Shown here piece after piece: positions 34,400-47,799 of a stretch of 64,000 nucleotides of DNA. Origin of the DNA: Erythrocercus mccallii (taxonomy: Eukaryota > Chordata > Aves > Passeriformes > Dicruridae); assembly GCA_013397435.1 (NCBI GenBank), contig VZRG01002565.1, forward strand, positions 31,087 through 95,086, read 5' to 3'. The notes beneath the pieces were generated by a model. It was given only the letters and a program-made list of their open reading frames with translations, was not told the DNA's origin and searched no databases. Position numbers and translations under genes: made by a program. The stretch's first letter is position 1, and each line of letters opens with the position of its first letter.

Positions 34400-36550
34400 A
34401 TATAGTAACAGACTATCAGGATTATTTTCCTTTACATCAAGAAAAACATATGCATTTCAAACCTACATGCTTTTTGCATTAATTGAAATCTTCTATGCAG
34501 CCCACAGTGTGCATAGGGGGACATCATCAGCAAAAAAATAGCTTATCAAGTCTGTTTTAAAAGTTGCAGTGGTGGAAGCATTAGCCCAAAGTAGTCAATC
34601 TAAACAGATTTAACTTTTGCTTCACATACAAATCATATTAAAGCACAAGTTCACATCTGGCTAAAAGGAGAAACAAACAAAACTTGGAAATGAAGAAGGG
34701 GGTGGGCTTTGCAAAAGCTTAGACTGGAATTTTCAAAGTTACAGTGCACCATGGCTCAGATGTACCATCCCATTAATTTTAATAACTACCTAAATTCCCT
34801 AGGAAGCTGGAAATAACTTCAAAGTTCAATTCTTCTTATATTTGGATACTTCCTTTAGCTAACCTGGGATTGTTCTTTCACAGTGAGAGTTCTGTGCTTT
34901 CTGCTCAGACAGAGCTCTGCAGGCTTCCCTGCCCAAACTTGCTGTGGCCATCATCACTGCTGCCTCCCTCCCACACCCTCATCTCAAGCCCCCTGAAATG
35001 TCATTTGTTTGCCTTGCTGCTGACAGAGACTGTACAGATCACTTGGGAGAGGACAATAAATCATAACTATATGACAAGCTGCTTCTGACAACAGGTCCCT
35101 CTTGTCCTGTTTCTGGAACTTTTTTGGACTTTGTTTCATGTGTTTTTGTGCTCTGAAGTATTTAATAAATCTCTCTGAACTTTTCAGAACCTTCCTTTGT
35201 ATCTCACTCACACAGTCCTGCAATTACCTGTTGCACTGGGAAGGTCCAGAGCTGACAACTCACTTTTAGCCTGGCTACAGTTACTGTATCCCCTCACTAA
35301 CCAGCTCCTCATTAATTTTCCATATTAAATTTTTATGAACAAAAAAATATTTGAGCAGCAATAGAAAATGCATAAAGAGCAGACACATAAAACCTTGAGC
35401 TCAACACCTTTCCATCTGCAAAAACATCCTTATAATTCCCATTATTTTAAACAAGCTCTTCCTCAAAGAAATATAAACACATTAAAACATGAGAGCTCTG
35501 TGAGAGAACCTTGCTGAAGTCAGGGGCTGAGGCTCTCAGCATTTTCACTGTAGTTCAGTCTCATTCTGCCCCAATTTTCTTCTCCATGACATTGAAAAAA
35601 TAGCAGGGCACATTTTCCCTGGTAAAAAAAACCCCATCTTTTTGACAGTTTTGTTTTTCCATGAAGGACAAAAAACCCCAAAAGATACTTTGTCTGAAAA
35701 GTGGGAGGTTGCAAACTGAAGGGGTGATTGCTTTAAGCAGTTCTCTAGGTAAAATTAGAAATGAAGAAAGTACTGCCAGCAGATAGTGAACAATTGTGCT
35801 GTGCATCCCTTGTCTTTCTCGGAGTTTATCCTCAACCTGTTATCTCCCTGTTCATTGCAATTATTAGTATTAATCTATTTAAATTATTAAAAAGCTCTTC
35901 TCTCAACACACAGGTTTCTTTTTTTCTGCTTCTTCTCCCCATCCCATTGGGGGATGGAGGGGAGAGTCAGATAAACAGCTCTGTGGTGTTTTGTTGCCAG
36001 CTGGGCTTAAACCACAATGCTACCCTAAAAACAAAATTGAAAGTTACCCTCAGTTCCACCTAAGGAACATTTGAGAAATATTGTTATCAATACTTACATA
36101 TATATTTCAAAACCATGATTGTTAGTTAATTTCATTACAATATTTACTCTTCAACAATCTTTGAAATAGATGAAACATATGGTTTACATATGAGTCACAT
36201 CCTTGAAAGACAGATGTAATGTCAGTCATTTGAAAAAGTCTTATCCGATTCCATAACATTGAGCAGTACATTAGTAACATGTGTTTTATAATTTTTTCAT
36301 CTGTATTAATCACATAAGAAAATGCATGAACATAGTCTTAGGAAAGGGAATAAAAATCTCATAAGCTTAAAAATCCAAGGTAACCATAAAGCAGTGACTC
36401 TGAAGAGTGAAAAAGGACTTCTAGTCCTAAAGAAACAAAACTGACAAGTTGTAAAGTGCTTTCAATTGAAAATGCAAAAAACCTTGAAACATAGAAGAAG
36501 CATTTTATTTTTGGTTAGATGCCAATTCACAGTGGCTTCTGTCTTTCCTT
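34400..36550. other. Non-coding DNA, nothing recognised
   Basis: AT-rich with no recognised gene. 36120-36340 is repeat-free and dense in TAAT-type words, but no feature can be supported. Confidence 0.45.
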
Positions 36551-36559
36551 AGAAAGGGT

Positions 36560-37390
36560 TTAATTTTTAAATAATTCTAAAATAAAACAACATCCCAATT
36601 TAAACAGTTAAAGCTCCATGAAAATGGTACTGCCCATTTCAGTTAAGACTGAAGCACACCTGGGCTTCCATGGAAATTAGCTGTTTTTCCAGTGAGATAC
36701 TTTATCAGAGTAAATACTGCCCGAGCTGTGCAGACATCTAATATTCTGGCAGAACAAACACTTCCATGGAAGAGCAATAACCCACACAGCAATCTTCCAC
36801 AAGTGTGTGGATTAACTCAGTAGCAAGTCCACTGCACATATGAGGAGCACTTGAGCTAAAGAGAAGGGCTTAAATACCTGAATTCTGTTTAAATCAACAA
36901 ACACTATAACTATATTAATAGTACTGTGATGCTCTTCAAAAAATCACTTACAACCCTTCCTCTCAAAAAACAACCAGTTCTATGGCCCAGCAAGTTTTCA
37001 GATGCAGTATTTTCTAAAACAATGCTTTCTTTTTCCCCATGAAATAAATAATTCAAAGTTGTCATCCCTGCATCTAAAGTCTGCTTATCTCAGAAGTTTT
37101 AAGTTCATCAAAAATCACTTTGCAAAGCGAATTAAAGAAGTTGCCACTTTAGCTGAGTGTTGTAAAGTTATAGATAAAATGGCACTGGCTTCTGTGGGTT
37201 GACTTTTCTGAGGCTTGCTACATTATAAGAGCATTGCATTTAGTCCAGGAGTGGCACTTGAGAAGCTTGAGTTCTCTGAGAAGTAAATTTCCACAGAATT
37301 GTTTGTGAGTTGAGTTGGGCTCATGGTTAATTATCACTTGGGCAGATGCCATCCACATTTTGGCCATTAAAACAGCTCAAGTAACAGCAT
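36560..37390. promoter_or_regulatory. Candidate cluster of conserved non-coding sequence
   Basis: About 800 bases without repeat landmarks contain enhancer-like words such as atgaaataaataattcaaag, gcaaagcgaattaaagaag and ggttaattatcacttgggcagatgcc. Composition is AT-rich but complex, and reading frames are frequently closed on all strands. This suggests regulatory rather than coding constraint if it is conserved at all. Confidence 0.22.
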
Positions 37391-37399
37391 ATGCTTCTG

Positions 37400-40300
37400 G
37401 CAGAGGGCCCTGAAGGGTGAGACAGATACCACCAAGTTCAAATAATCACCTTTAGAATCTTAGCTGAAAGCTTCTTAAGCAGTTCTCAAAATGTGGGGAT
37501 CTGCACTCTGCACTGGCACACCTCTGGAGAGACCCATCTCCCCTGCTGAAATTATTATCTTCCCTTAAAGCAATGCTGAGCCTCAGCCCTGCCTCCAAGG
37601 GCTCCAGTGGCTGGTGGGATATGGAGGTTTAGGCACTGCTCTACTGCAGGAATCCCTCTTCACACCATGGGACATTGAAATAAAACAGCTGTTAAAGCTC
37701 CCTGTTCACAGCACAGTGGTGTGAAGTTTTGCTGCTAATTACTGTTTCTTAAATGGAACCATGGTGGCTGAAAATCCCCTGAACTTGAGAGCCAGGCAGC
37801 CACAGCTTTCTTTGCCAGAGGAGTCATATAGAGGAAGAAACGTGCCTGAACAGAACAGCTGATCCACTATGCAGGGGTGGCCTGGAGCTGTATCGCCTGA
37901 ATAAAAGGGAATCATGGCTGGCATAAATCTTTTGAGACCATAAGCATTTCCCCTGCTTTTAAAAGCTCTATCTCCTAAAAGACAGGTCTACAGGTGTTCA
38001 AATCTTGGCCAGGGTGGGCTGTAAGTCCACAGTGGGCATGGTGAGGGCAGTAACAGGATCACTCCTTAGTCTCACAGTTCTCCCCACTCTGGCTGGAAAA
38101 AAAGGAGCAGCAGGTCTTTCCACAGCCATCATCCTGAGTACTGACAGCAGCTGCAGTCACACAAGGGTCATTTGTCCCAGTGTCTGATTCCCAGCACCAG
38201 CCTCTCCCTCTATCCCAGCTCTGTCCTAGCTCTTTGTTCTATACCATATCCACAGCTGTAAAGCAAGGGAATTCAGGTCCTACATTTCTCAGGCTCCAGG
38301 ACCCACCAGCCCAGGAATACTTCAGCATTTAATGAACTGCCTTCTCTTTTGACAGACGTGTCTCCAGACAGGACAGTTTTGTCTAGGGCAAAAATATTCC
38401 ACATATGTTTTTGATTAGGATCCACCCCATCCCAATATATTCTCTGCACTGCTTTGTGCTGTGTTACACAGGGTCAGCTTCTAGATCTACGTGTAACATG
38501 ACAAATTGTCAGTGACAGGGCACAAAGCCCCAGACCAACAGAAAGGGAGGTCCATGCTGCTCAGATCGGGTGTCCACAGACAGCTGTTCACTTGTCACCT
38601 AGGTGACATGAGAATAACATGTCAGGTTGCTGCCTGTTGCAGAATTTTGACTTTACCTTGATGAAATGTTCTTTCTTTACTAGCCAGGATGGCCACAAGT
38701 CATTTCCAAGAGATGTGTCCATGTCACCATTGCCCTGATGCTCAAAACCAGCTGGGTGTATGGAGAAGCACGTGAGACCTAAGGGTGCTCTGGGATGTGG
38801 CAATCACTCACAAACAAATTTTCTGCTACCTAAGCCACAATGAATAAGCTGCTCAGGATCAGTTCCAGTCCTGATGGTTATGCTGAGAGGCTGTGGGCTT
38901 TCTTGTTTCCTGCAGATATGTGCAGGTTAAGTCTCAAACACTCTCTGTGGGAAAAGGAAGTGGCCACAGAGTTCTCATCCTGCAGATAAGGCTGGGTTCC
39001 CTCTCCCACTGGAAACAAGGTGCAACCTTTTCTGCCACACACAGAGTACCCTCCTGACTGCCTTGGCAGCAATGTCTGAGCTTGCTTTTTCTTCCAGGTC
39101 GGTCATGAGGGGCTGAACCATAAACAAGCTTCAAACTTCACCTAAGTTTTCTTGGGGTGAGTTCATCTGTAGGAAGGGGCATTGTGGAAGTGCTCCTTAA
39201 CTGCAGACACATTCACAGCAGCCATGAGTGATCCAGGACAGCCTTGGTACCACCTTAAGCTGCACCAGCTATATTTGCCTGAGGAAACTGTGTATTACAT
39301 GACCTCTGACATACATGTGCTTGCCTTCTCAATTTCCATCCCACAGATGGGAAATCTGATGTACCAATAACTCTGGGACGTTTTGTAGGTCCTCCAGAGA
39401 GCAGAGAAATGTATCTACCTTTACAGACTCCCACCCTGTACATTGCCAATTCTATCTCCACCAACTACACACACCAAAGCCAGAAACCACAGGTAGTCTG
39501 TAGAAGGGAAGTGCTAAAAATGAACTAATTTCAGAGCAGGAAGGGGGCAAGGCCAGTGTGCAGAATGAGTTCAAGAGAGTTATTGGAGGGAGGAGTAACA
39601 CAAGGGACTGAAGCAGGTGATCTGTCTCCAACTGGGCCACTCTTCAACAAGGAGTATCTCTGCAGTGGGGAAGTTTTCCCCTTTCTTTTCTGTGCTGTGG
39701 TGCTCAGCTGCCCCTGCATTTTGCAGGTGCACTCAGCTGAGACTCACCCAGAGCCCTGCATTCAGAGCACATAAAAGCTCCTGCCTCCCCCTGCGCCTGT
39801 GTGTCACAACAGTGTCAGCCATGTCACCGATCAGAGGTGAACTACAGCAGGGCTATTGCACAGCCCCCCAGCATGGCTCTGGCCTGCCAGCCTCTGAAAA
39901 GAGCTTTAAAAACATGACTGAATGAGGTACTTCTACAGGAAAGCAAAGATTCAATACAGGCTTTATAGCTTAGTATCTGCAATATTTTGCCTGTGAAATA
40001 GACTTCTTGAAAGAGTGTGTTTGACTTGCTCAAAACAATTTCTTTAAACTTCTCCAGGCTGAAAGGCTTCTTTTAGTCTTACACAAGCAAGACCAGAATC
40101 AAAATTTGGCCTGTAGCCTTTCCCTCAGGACCAGCTGGGCTGCCTCTGTACATCTGTAACACAGACCATAACATAGGGGCATTTGGATCTCCTGTAACCC
40201 ACCACCTGGTAGCTGTTGAAATCATCCTGTTTCCTTTCATTTACTACTTCCCTTTTAGGTGGTTCAGAATTTCTTAGCAGTAGAAAAATGCTGCTAGAAA

Positions 40301-43300
40301 TGCTAAAATGCTCTTGGCCGTGTCCTGTCAGACTAAATCCAAACCTCATCGGTTTTCAACAAATCTCTGCGAGCACATTCAGTTGATATGAAATCAAACA
40401 GACAAGGACATTTTGCTGGAGCCACTTGGTTTTGCTGAGGGTAAATCACACCCAGCTCTAACCCAGAGCCATGCTCTGCAGCCAGCACAGCTATTGCAGT
40501 CACACAACCAAGCACACATACACAGATACCATCTCTCCCATCAGGCTGTTCAGTGATGGTCTTTTATAAAATCCTCGTTGCACATCACCTTCCTCCAGGA
40601 AAGAAAAGGCCACGACCTGAATTGTAAAGTGTCTAAGGACAACTTTAATATGAGACTTGCACTTTTTGAGGGAGGTTTTGCCTTTGTTTTTAAAGAAAAA
40701 GATGACTGATCTGGTAAACTGGGAAAGAGTTAAGTTATTAAATTAGGTTAGAAGAGAAGCTAGGTTTCTTCTAGGATATAACATGCCTCTCTGAAACATG
40801 CAATGTTATACATCTCCTTGCCCACCTGGAATTTACCTAAGAATAGTTGCTATCTTTGGCACAAAATGAGGAGCCGACTCATTTTTCTGAGAGGAGGCAC
40901 GTAGCCTACACACAGATACATAGGTAAGAGGAGAGGGACTACATGTGTGTTAATTTACAGAACAGAGAAGAGGGGAAGCACACAGGACAGAGCATAATGC
41001 TGGGGGTCAGCATGGGAGAAACCCTGACAACACAGATGTATTTGGACTGGTGCATTACACAGGGTAATGTGCTTGTAAACAGAATATCCAAGGCAATATC
41101 TGCCCTCCTGTGCCTGCTGCACAAGCAGCTCCTCTCTACCTTGCTCCATGCCCCAAACACACAGACCAAGCAGATCATTTGGATCAAAGCAAACCTATCA
41201 CGTGCCAAAGCAAGACACCCAGCCTGTCCTCAGGGGCTCACCAGCCCCTCACCACTTAACACCAGGATCCTGCCTCCTGCCATCCCCACACAGCTCACAG
41301 GAGCAGCCACTGCACAAACCCAAGCCCCCTGCAGAAGCACATACCTTGCCAGGAAGCCCTCACAAGTCCCCAGGCTGAAGAGAGGGGGCAGGTCCCAGCA
41401 GGAAGGTTTACCCCATCCAAGGACCTCTGGATGGAGAAGAGCAGACTAGAAGGGCACGTGGATGTGCTTGGGGCTGTAAGTCTGGGACAGCCCCTCCCCA
41501 CAGTGTCCCCTGTGCCCAGGGCAGGGGAAGGGTCCCTTTTCACCATGTGTGTGGGCTGAGCAGGGCATGGAGACCCCCCCCCCATCTGCCACACAGCCTG
41601 CACAGCTAGTGCTGTGCTGAAAGGCAATTAAATTCCTGCTGTAATTAGCAGGCACCTGACACCACTCAACAGAAGCATAGCAGCAGAGGGGCCTCTCCCT
41701 GGCGGGAGAGGGCCAGTGGGAAGTCAGTTTTTGTGGCCTGTTTTATGAGCTCTGGTATGTCTGAGCTCCCTTCGGCTGTGCTGGAGCCTTACTAGAGGCA
41801 GCACTTGTGAGCAGGATCCCCATCTGCATCTCACCCCTCAGCTGGGAATCCCTGCAGATTTCAGCAGGTTGTGGATCAGACTTTGCCTGAATAGGCTGGC
41901 AATAACGGCCAGGCAGAGCCTAAAGCTGAGCTGCAGCCACCAGCACAGGCTATTCCGGGGGCTGGGGACTGCGTGCTGCTGACAGGACTGAGAGCAGCGC
42001 CCATCCGTAACCCCAGCCCTCCTGCCTCTGTACTCTAAAACACACAAACCAAGGACTCCAGAACTCTCCTTCCCTGGATGAGATCTCTTGCCAACCATCC
42101 CATCCAGACAAGTCTTCCAAGCAGTAGGAACTTCACCTCACATTCCCAAGGTGGATAAAAGGCTACCCAAGGCAGAGAGACCTGCCTACACCCTTGTAGT
42201 CAGACGTCATCCATTGCACTACTGGTCCTCATCAAGTCAAGGGCATCAGGCAATATAATTTTTCTAACTTCACAGTCAGATGGAAAGGGGTTCCTAGGCG
42301 GGCCACTGACCATTTGGTACAACTTACTTGCTTCAGCATTTGTGGGTCTCAAATTGCTCTGTCTTGACAGAGGGTTAACAACAAGGTTGTTAATGTATGT
42401 GGTCCAAAGGACCATGATTATTTTTAAGACAAAATTATCCTGGGGATAAGTGAAACCAAAAGGCAGGGTAAAATCAGAAGAGAGGAAAAACTTCCAAGGG
42501 TGAACTCTAGTTCTTGCTTCACTTTGGATTGGTTTTACCTGGGGCTTTGCTAACTGGGTGCAAGGCCATGGGCTGATGCTCTTCAATTCCCAGCCAGTGT
42601 TGTGCTGTTTCTCCCTATGATTTCCATGCTCTCACCAGGCTGGTGCTGCTGCCTGAGTAAGTGCACTGCAACACAAGCAGGAGAAGATGGCAGAGCAGAA
42701 TGTTACTGGATGGTTGTGTCAGAGCTGCCTGGACAGTTTTTCTTTGAACAGCCAGTAAGACAAATCTTCAGTCTGCTTTTTGCAGCAGAAAGGGTTTGGA
42801 ACATCTTAAAAGCCTTTCCCAATAAGCCACCAGCCTGTTTATTGTATGTCCACAGCCTTTGATTAGTTCTTAAGCACCTGGCCTTTGCTTTGCAGCACAT
42901 GAGCTTCCTACAAGCCTTAATGCATTTATCTTCACAGATAAATGTGAGGGAAGGGAAGAGCTACAAACTTCCTTGGACAGAGTAGGTCTTTTGATGCATG
43001 TCTCTTAAATCCTAGGCCAGCCATTAAATCCCTCTAGTCTTTAGTGGTCTCCAACTTGTTCTTTAGGTCATTCATTATTTATAGTATGTGTCTGGCTGTA
43101 TGGTATTTCATTACTGCTGGAGGAAGATGGCAAACACAGTCAGGAATCTGTGTCCTCCTTAGTCTCAGAGACACTGCAGAACTTTAGACTCCTTGGAGCT
43201 AATCCCATGCTCTTTTAACTAATTTGTAAACTTTTTCTTTATGGGAGGGGAAAGGATCCATCGATGTGACGTACAGGTCCTATACTGTCTGTTTGTCACA

Positions 43301-43650
43301 TTGAGCCTGCAAGCTGAATGTAGAGAAGAACTCATAGAAATCCATGTACCATAAAAAATGTCATTTTTTCTAGTTCACATATTATCTCCATCAGTAGTTC
43401 TTGCTGCAACTTCACAAGAGTAAAAAGCCCTTCACAATTGGCTTCTTCCCACAAAGCACCTACTAGCAAAGTTCCACTATCTATCTTAATGTGGTAGGCA
43501 GCCTGAGCTCTCCAATTCCTGTAGTACAAAGCAATCAAAACCTCTCAGATAATTTTTCAGAGTGTGTAGCTTTCCACTGCAACCTCTTTAATTTTTCAGT
43601 TTCTTTAGACATAAGCCCCATTTTAAAAAGTCCACAACAAAGGCTTGGAA
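37400..43650. other. Non-coding DNA, nothing recognised
   Basis: No gene or clear repeat was identified. A ten-base C run lies at 41574-41583. The 168-codon forward frame (40943-41449) and the reverse frames at 42200-42586 and 41295-41627 have no domain or motif and lie in moderately GC-rich DNA. Confidence 0.5.
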
Positions 43651-43663
43651 GGGGAGGCAAAAT

Positions 43664-43745
43664 CTTTTATTAGACTAAATGGCATAGCTGGAGAAACTAG
43701 ACAAGCCTTCAGTTAGTGAAGACTAATAAAAGATACTGCTCTTCT
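43664..43745 (+). repeat. Inverted repeat, possible decayed transposable element
   Basis: The word atcttttattag near 43667 has its reverse complement, ctaataaaagat, near 43725, with a spacer of about 45 bases. The second arm, gaagactaataaaagatactgc, resembles the end segment of a repeat seen widely in reptile and bird genomes ('gtctaataaaagatattac'). I cannot name that repeat with confidence. It may be an old element fragment or a chance palindrome. Confidence 0.3.
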
Positions 43746-43749
43746 CCAG

Positions 43750-46080
43750 CATCCCTGCCTTGCTTGTAGCCTTAAATCATCTCATCTTCAGCAATTCCAC
43801 AAAGAAAGCACAGAAATCTTAGAAAGGCTGAACATCTAATCTATACTGCCACAAAATAGCATTATTATGAAGACTGCACCGCCTGGGCTGGTTTGTTGTT
43901 GTAGGATAGCTCTCCAGTACTAGGCAGCTCCTATTTCTTAAACATAAATCACCACTAAAACCATTTGTTTGAGTCCAGAACCAACAATGGTGTATTTAAA
44001 TTGCCATAAATTAGTTATGTAGGGTAACACAGAGAAACATCAAAAACTACATTAAGTCAAGGGGAATACAGTAAATATTTTGGTAAGCTGTTGTCAGAAC
44101 ATTGCAGCTATTTTTAAGTTATAGCTTCAGTCTTTGTCTGGCTACAGATATTGGGTGAGCTCTCTTTGCATCATCCTGATTTGCCTTCTCCTCAGGCTTC
44201 AGAAGTTCGAGCTAGGGTAAAACATCCTTCCGCCTTCAGGCAAGTTTTGAGATACAGCTGCCCAGGATGTACCTGAGCTGAGACCCCGCACTTCTCTTTC
44301 CCAGCAGCTAATGCAGCACCTGGGGAACAACCTAATGCCAAAATATCACATGTACAGAGAAAAGCATTTCAGGAAAGCATCACTCCTAAAGAGAATGAAG
44401 CAGACTGTAAATCTATCCAGCTCAGCCTCCCCTACAGCTGGGAAGGTCTCTCACTTCAGATTCCCTCCATCTGTCTTTTCAGCATCGATCTGTCACCACA
44501 GAAAGCTGCTGACAGACGGCTCTGATTCACACAGCCATGCAGGAAATCCCAATAACCAATTATCACTGTGCAGGAATTCATCTCATACACAGGCATCCCT
44601 GCCTGCCAGTGTCTGCAGCTTAATACAATCAAATACCAGCATTACTCTAGCAGCACTTTTTAAATTTAGTTTTAAACAAAATTTCAAAAATCAGCAACAT
44701 CATGAGCCTCATGCACTCTGCCTTGTTCAATAATGCTGGTGGCAGCTGCTTGTGCCAGAGGGCTGGGAATGGTTTGTTCTTTTTCCTCAGAAAAAAACAC
44801 CAGAATTCAGAGGTCTAAAGTTTCAATAAAGAGTAGGCCTGCCCTGTGTCCCTCTGGCCCAATATCTTGCTCCCAAGAGCAGTGTGGATCTGGTGAAGCA
44901 GCTGTGAGATAATCCCTCAGTAGATCACACTCAGTAATTAAGATTTCTCTACCTGCTCCCTTGACCATCCCAGGAGACTTGCATGAATACAGCCTTGCCC
45001 CCTGTAGCTACCCCAGTACCAGTGCAAGAGAGCACATCCTGCCCTTTGTGCTCCTCCCTAGCAAGGGAAATAAGTTGTACCAATACAAAAGACATCCCAT
45101 CCTTGTCATTAAAGCTGATTTGATGTAACTAACACAAAATTACATCTTTACAGAATTATGCTGACCAAACTTCTATGAGGAGACCCAGACATGGAGAATA
45201 GCTTGATGGAAACTAGTGTCTAAAAGTACAATGAGTAAAAAAAGTTACATTCTGGATCAATTATTTACATGCTGCCCCAAACCCCATATCTTCAGACTTG
45301 TTAAGGAAAGGATATTTATTTTACAGTTAAAGAAAGATACCAGTAGATACAATAAGCTATTTCAGACATTAAATGAAAGCATTCCTGAATGCTGAAAATG
45401 ATTGTGTACAGAACAGACACAGAGAAGGAGCCTTTGAGAATGCTGAATAAGAAAATAAATCTCTCTTTATTTGCCTTGGAGAGTCTTTTTTTTTGATGTC
45501 AGCTCAACTTTTCTTTGAAACCTTACCATCAAATTGCATACTGCAAAAGGGAAACAGAGATGTTTATTTATCAGCAGAGAATCACAAGCTACTCTCTGCC
45601 CAGGATGGTCTCTGCCCTCTTTACAACTGCTGAGATGGCAAATACATCTCCTAATCCTGGACAATGGTATCGCCCGGGATAAGGAGCCCCGGCAGCAGTT
45701 TGCAAACCCCATCTGTATGTGGGGCACCCAGAAGGATGTATGAAAAGATTCAAAGCAAAGGGTGAAATGGCTTGAAATTGTATTTGTCATATTCTATTCC
45801 TTATGAATATAGAAATACAATATTTATTCCTGTTCCCTCACCCAGGATTGCAGGAAAAATCACCATATTTACTGAATAAGGAGTGGAAAAAAATCATTGG
45901 AATTAAAAACTAGTTTGTAGTGCAAAGGTTAAAAGCTAAGGTTTTCTCATGTATACTTTCAGTGCAAAAGCAACCTTCCTGTTAAATCCTTGGTAATTAC
46001 ATATTGTAAGAGATGCCTAACAAAAAAGCACTGAAAAACATGGTAAACTTCTTGATTACAAGCTGTTACAAGCTCAGTAT
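43750..46080. other. Non-coding DNA, nothing recognised
   Basis: No gene or repeat was recognised. The 140-codon forward frame at 44311-44733 shows no family features. Confidence 0.45.
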
Positions 46081-46118
46081 TTCCTCAGTCCCTAGCCAGA
46101 GCCCTTACCACCCTCATC

Positions 46119-46502
46119 CTACAGGAGCCATGCAGAGAGGTGAGCTCTCTCCACAGTGGGCTCTTCCCCGGGGTCTGAATCCGTGAGTGTAGGGACAATG
46201 GGTGGGTGTTTCCTGCTGCCAACACCTGGTGGTGGGACATGGGCTGGGATCTCACACAGGCTGCTCTCAAACTGTGAACAATCTCCAACGTGAGCTGGAT
46301 TTGGGCTGGAAAGAAAAAATCTGAGTGGCTTGGTGGCTGTGTTTGGATTTTCCTCAAATGTGTCTTCACAGGCAGTGGATATATTTTGACGTGGACTTGT
46401 TAACTGCTTCCCTTCTCCTGAGGACTGGAATGCCTGAATGTGTAATTTTCCTTCTAGCTTGAAAATGTAATTTCCTATTGCCACCAGTGCCAGCAATTCT
46501 TG
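46119..46502 (-). other. Candidate terminal coding exon, reverse strand, 127 codons
   Basis: On the reverse strand an acceptor-like ctctctttaaagctttag ends at about 46503. It is followed by an open frame that begins QELLALVAIGNY and runs to a stop near 46119. A second, stronger acceptor (gattttttctttccag) lies inside the frame, after about the first 64 codons. The product is mixed in composition, with an acidic, Pro-rich C-terminal third (DSDPGEEPTVE) and no repeat bias, so it looks more protein-like than most frames here. There is no in-frame ATG near the 5' end, so it could only be an internal or terminal exon. The nearest AATAAA on this strand is near 45821-45826. No family is recognised. 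Several frames of this length are expected by chance. Confidence 0.2.
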
Positions 46503-46984
46503 CTAAAGCTTTAAAGAGAGCCTTGCCCCTCTTTACATCTCTAGGTCTTTTACAATCCCTCCCAGGTAATAGCTGTCTGTAGTAGATGGGGCGTCTTAAC
46601 CAGGTGGTGGATCAAGGCCTGGGAGATGCCCAGCACTCAGGAAGCTGTGGGCACTGTTCCTGGGGTTACACATGGCAGTGCGGTGAGGAGCCTGGAGAAG
46701 CAAACGACACAGACATAGCCTGGGATACAAGCACCTAACTGCAGCCCATGGCCTGAAGCAGAGGCTGCAGCCCATTGCACCACTTGTACACCATGGGAGA
46801 GAAAATCCATCACTTCAGCAGGTGCCTTCAGACTGTTACTCTGTGTTGAAGCAGTGCCTTCTCTGCCAGGAATGTCCTGATGCATTTTCCCCACCATCAC
46901 AAACCTTGATGCCTTCAGCCAGCTAATTCTTCTCAGAGACTGGTTTCAGGAAACCAAGATGCCTAGTTTAAAATCTCAGACTGT

Positions 46985-47370
46985 TTTGTGCAGGTGATCT
47001 CTGAAATGAAAACTAAATATATCTTCCCTAAAATGAACTATTAATACTGATATTGATCCAGTCTCTGAGCAAATAATTGAATGTACTTCTAATATTTGGA
47101 TGGCTAAATATTTCCAATAAAGAGCATTATGAACAATGCATAATATGTTTGCTTTGGAGGAAGGCTTGAGGATTTAAAGCTCATGTTAGAAACATTAGCT
47201 GCTGTCACTAATGTGACTTGCTGACTTGAATGTTTATTTTTTCTGATTTTTCCCCAATTCCCTCCAATTTTTCAATTAAAACTTAATCGCCTGCCCACTC
47301 ACTCGCTGCAGAAGTGATAGGGAGATTATAAGCTGTCATAAAAACCTTCTTTGGTCTCACATTTCTCTCT
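46985..47370. promoter_or_regulatory. Strongest candidate conserved enhancer-like block
   Basis: A repeat-free, AT-rich but high-complexity block has many developmental transcription-factor-like words: gaactattaatactgatattg, ataattgaatg, gaacaatgcataatatg, cacattaatg-type cores, caattaaaacttaatcgcctgcc and ggagattataagctgtcataaaaacc. ATGCATAAT resembles an octamer or POU half site, and GAACAATG resembles a SOX site. The texture is that of deeply conserved vertebrate non-coding elements. Conservation itself cannot be seen from a single genome. Confidence 0.35.
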
Positions 47371-47799
47371 GGCAACACAGAGAAAAGGTCAGTTCTAGTG
47401 CTGGCCTACACACTAAGCCACATTTGTGTCTTAAGCTCTTGATTTAGGAATGTTCATTGGGTGTTGGGTGGTGTGTTCATGTCCCATCTTGCTTCAACTT
47501 TGCCTGAGTGTCTTCTGAGCTGCACTGCCATTTCATCAACAGAAATCAGGAGCCAGCTCCTGGGTGACATATTCCTTGTACATTCCTCTGAATTGGATAC
47601 GTTGATCTGATTTTATGGCTTATTTTCATATGTTGAATTAAACTGGAGTTGTCTCTGTGTATGTGAAATGAACAAAGAAGAGCAGACCTGTGTCCCAGCT
47701 GAGCAGCTGTCCAATTAAGAGAAATTTCTGCAAAGATCACCTTGAAAAGCAGGCTGAATAGGGACAGCACAACACTTTACCTGCTAGGAGATCACAGCA

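Noticed and set aside
40943..41449. 168-codon forward open frame
   Set aside because: No domain or motif, Thr/Pro/Gln-rich tail in moderately GC-rich DNA. A frame of this length is not surprising in 64 kb, and no supporting splice pair was found.
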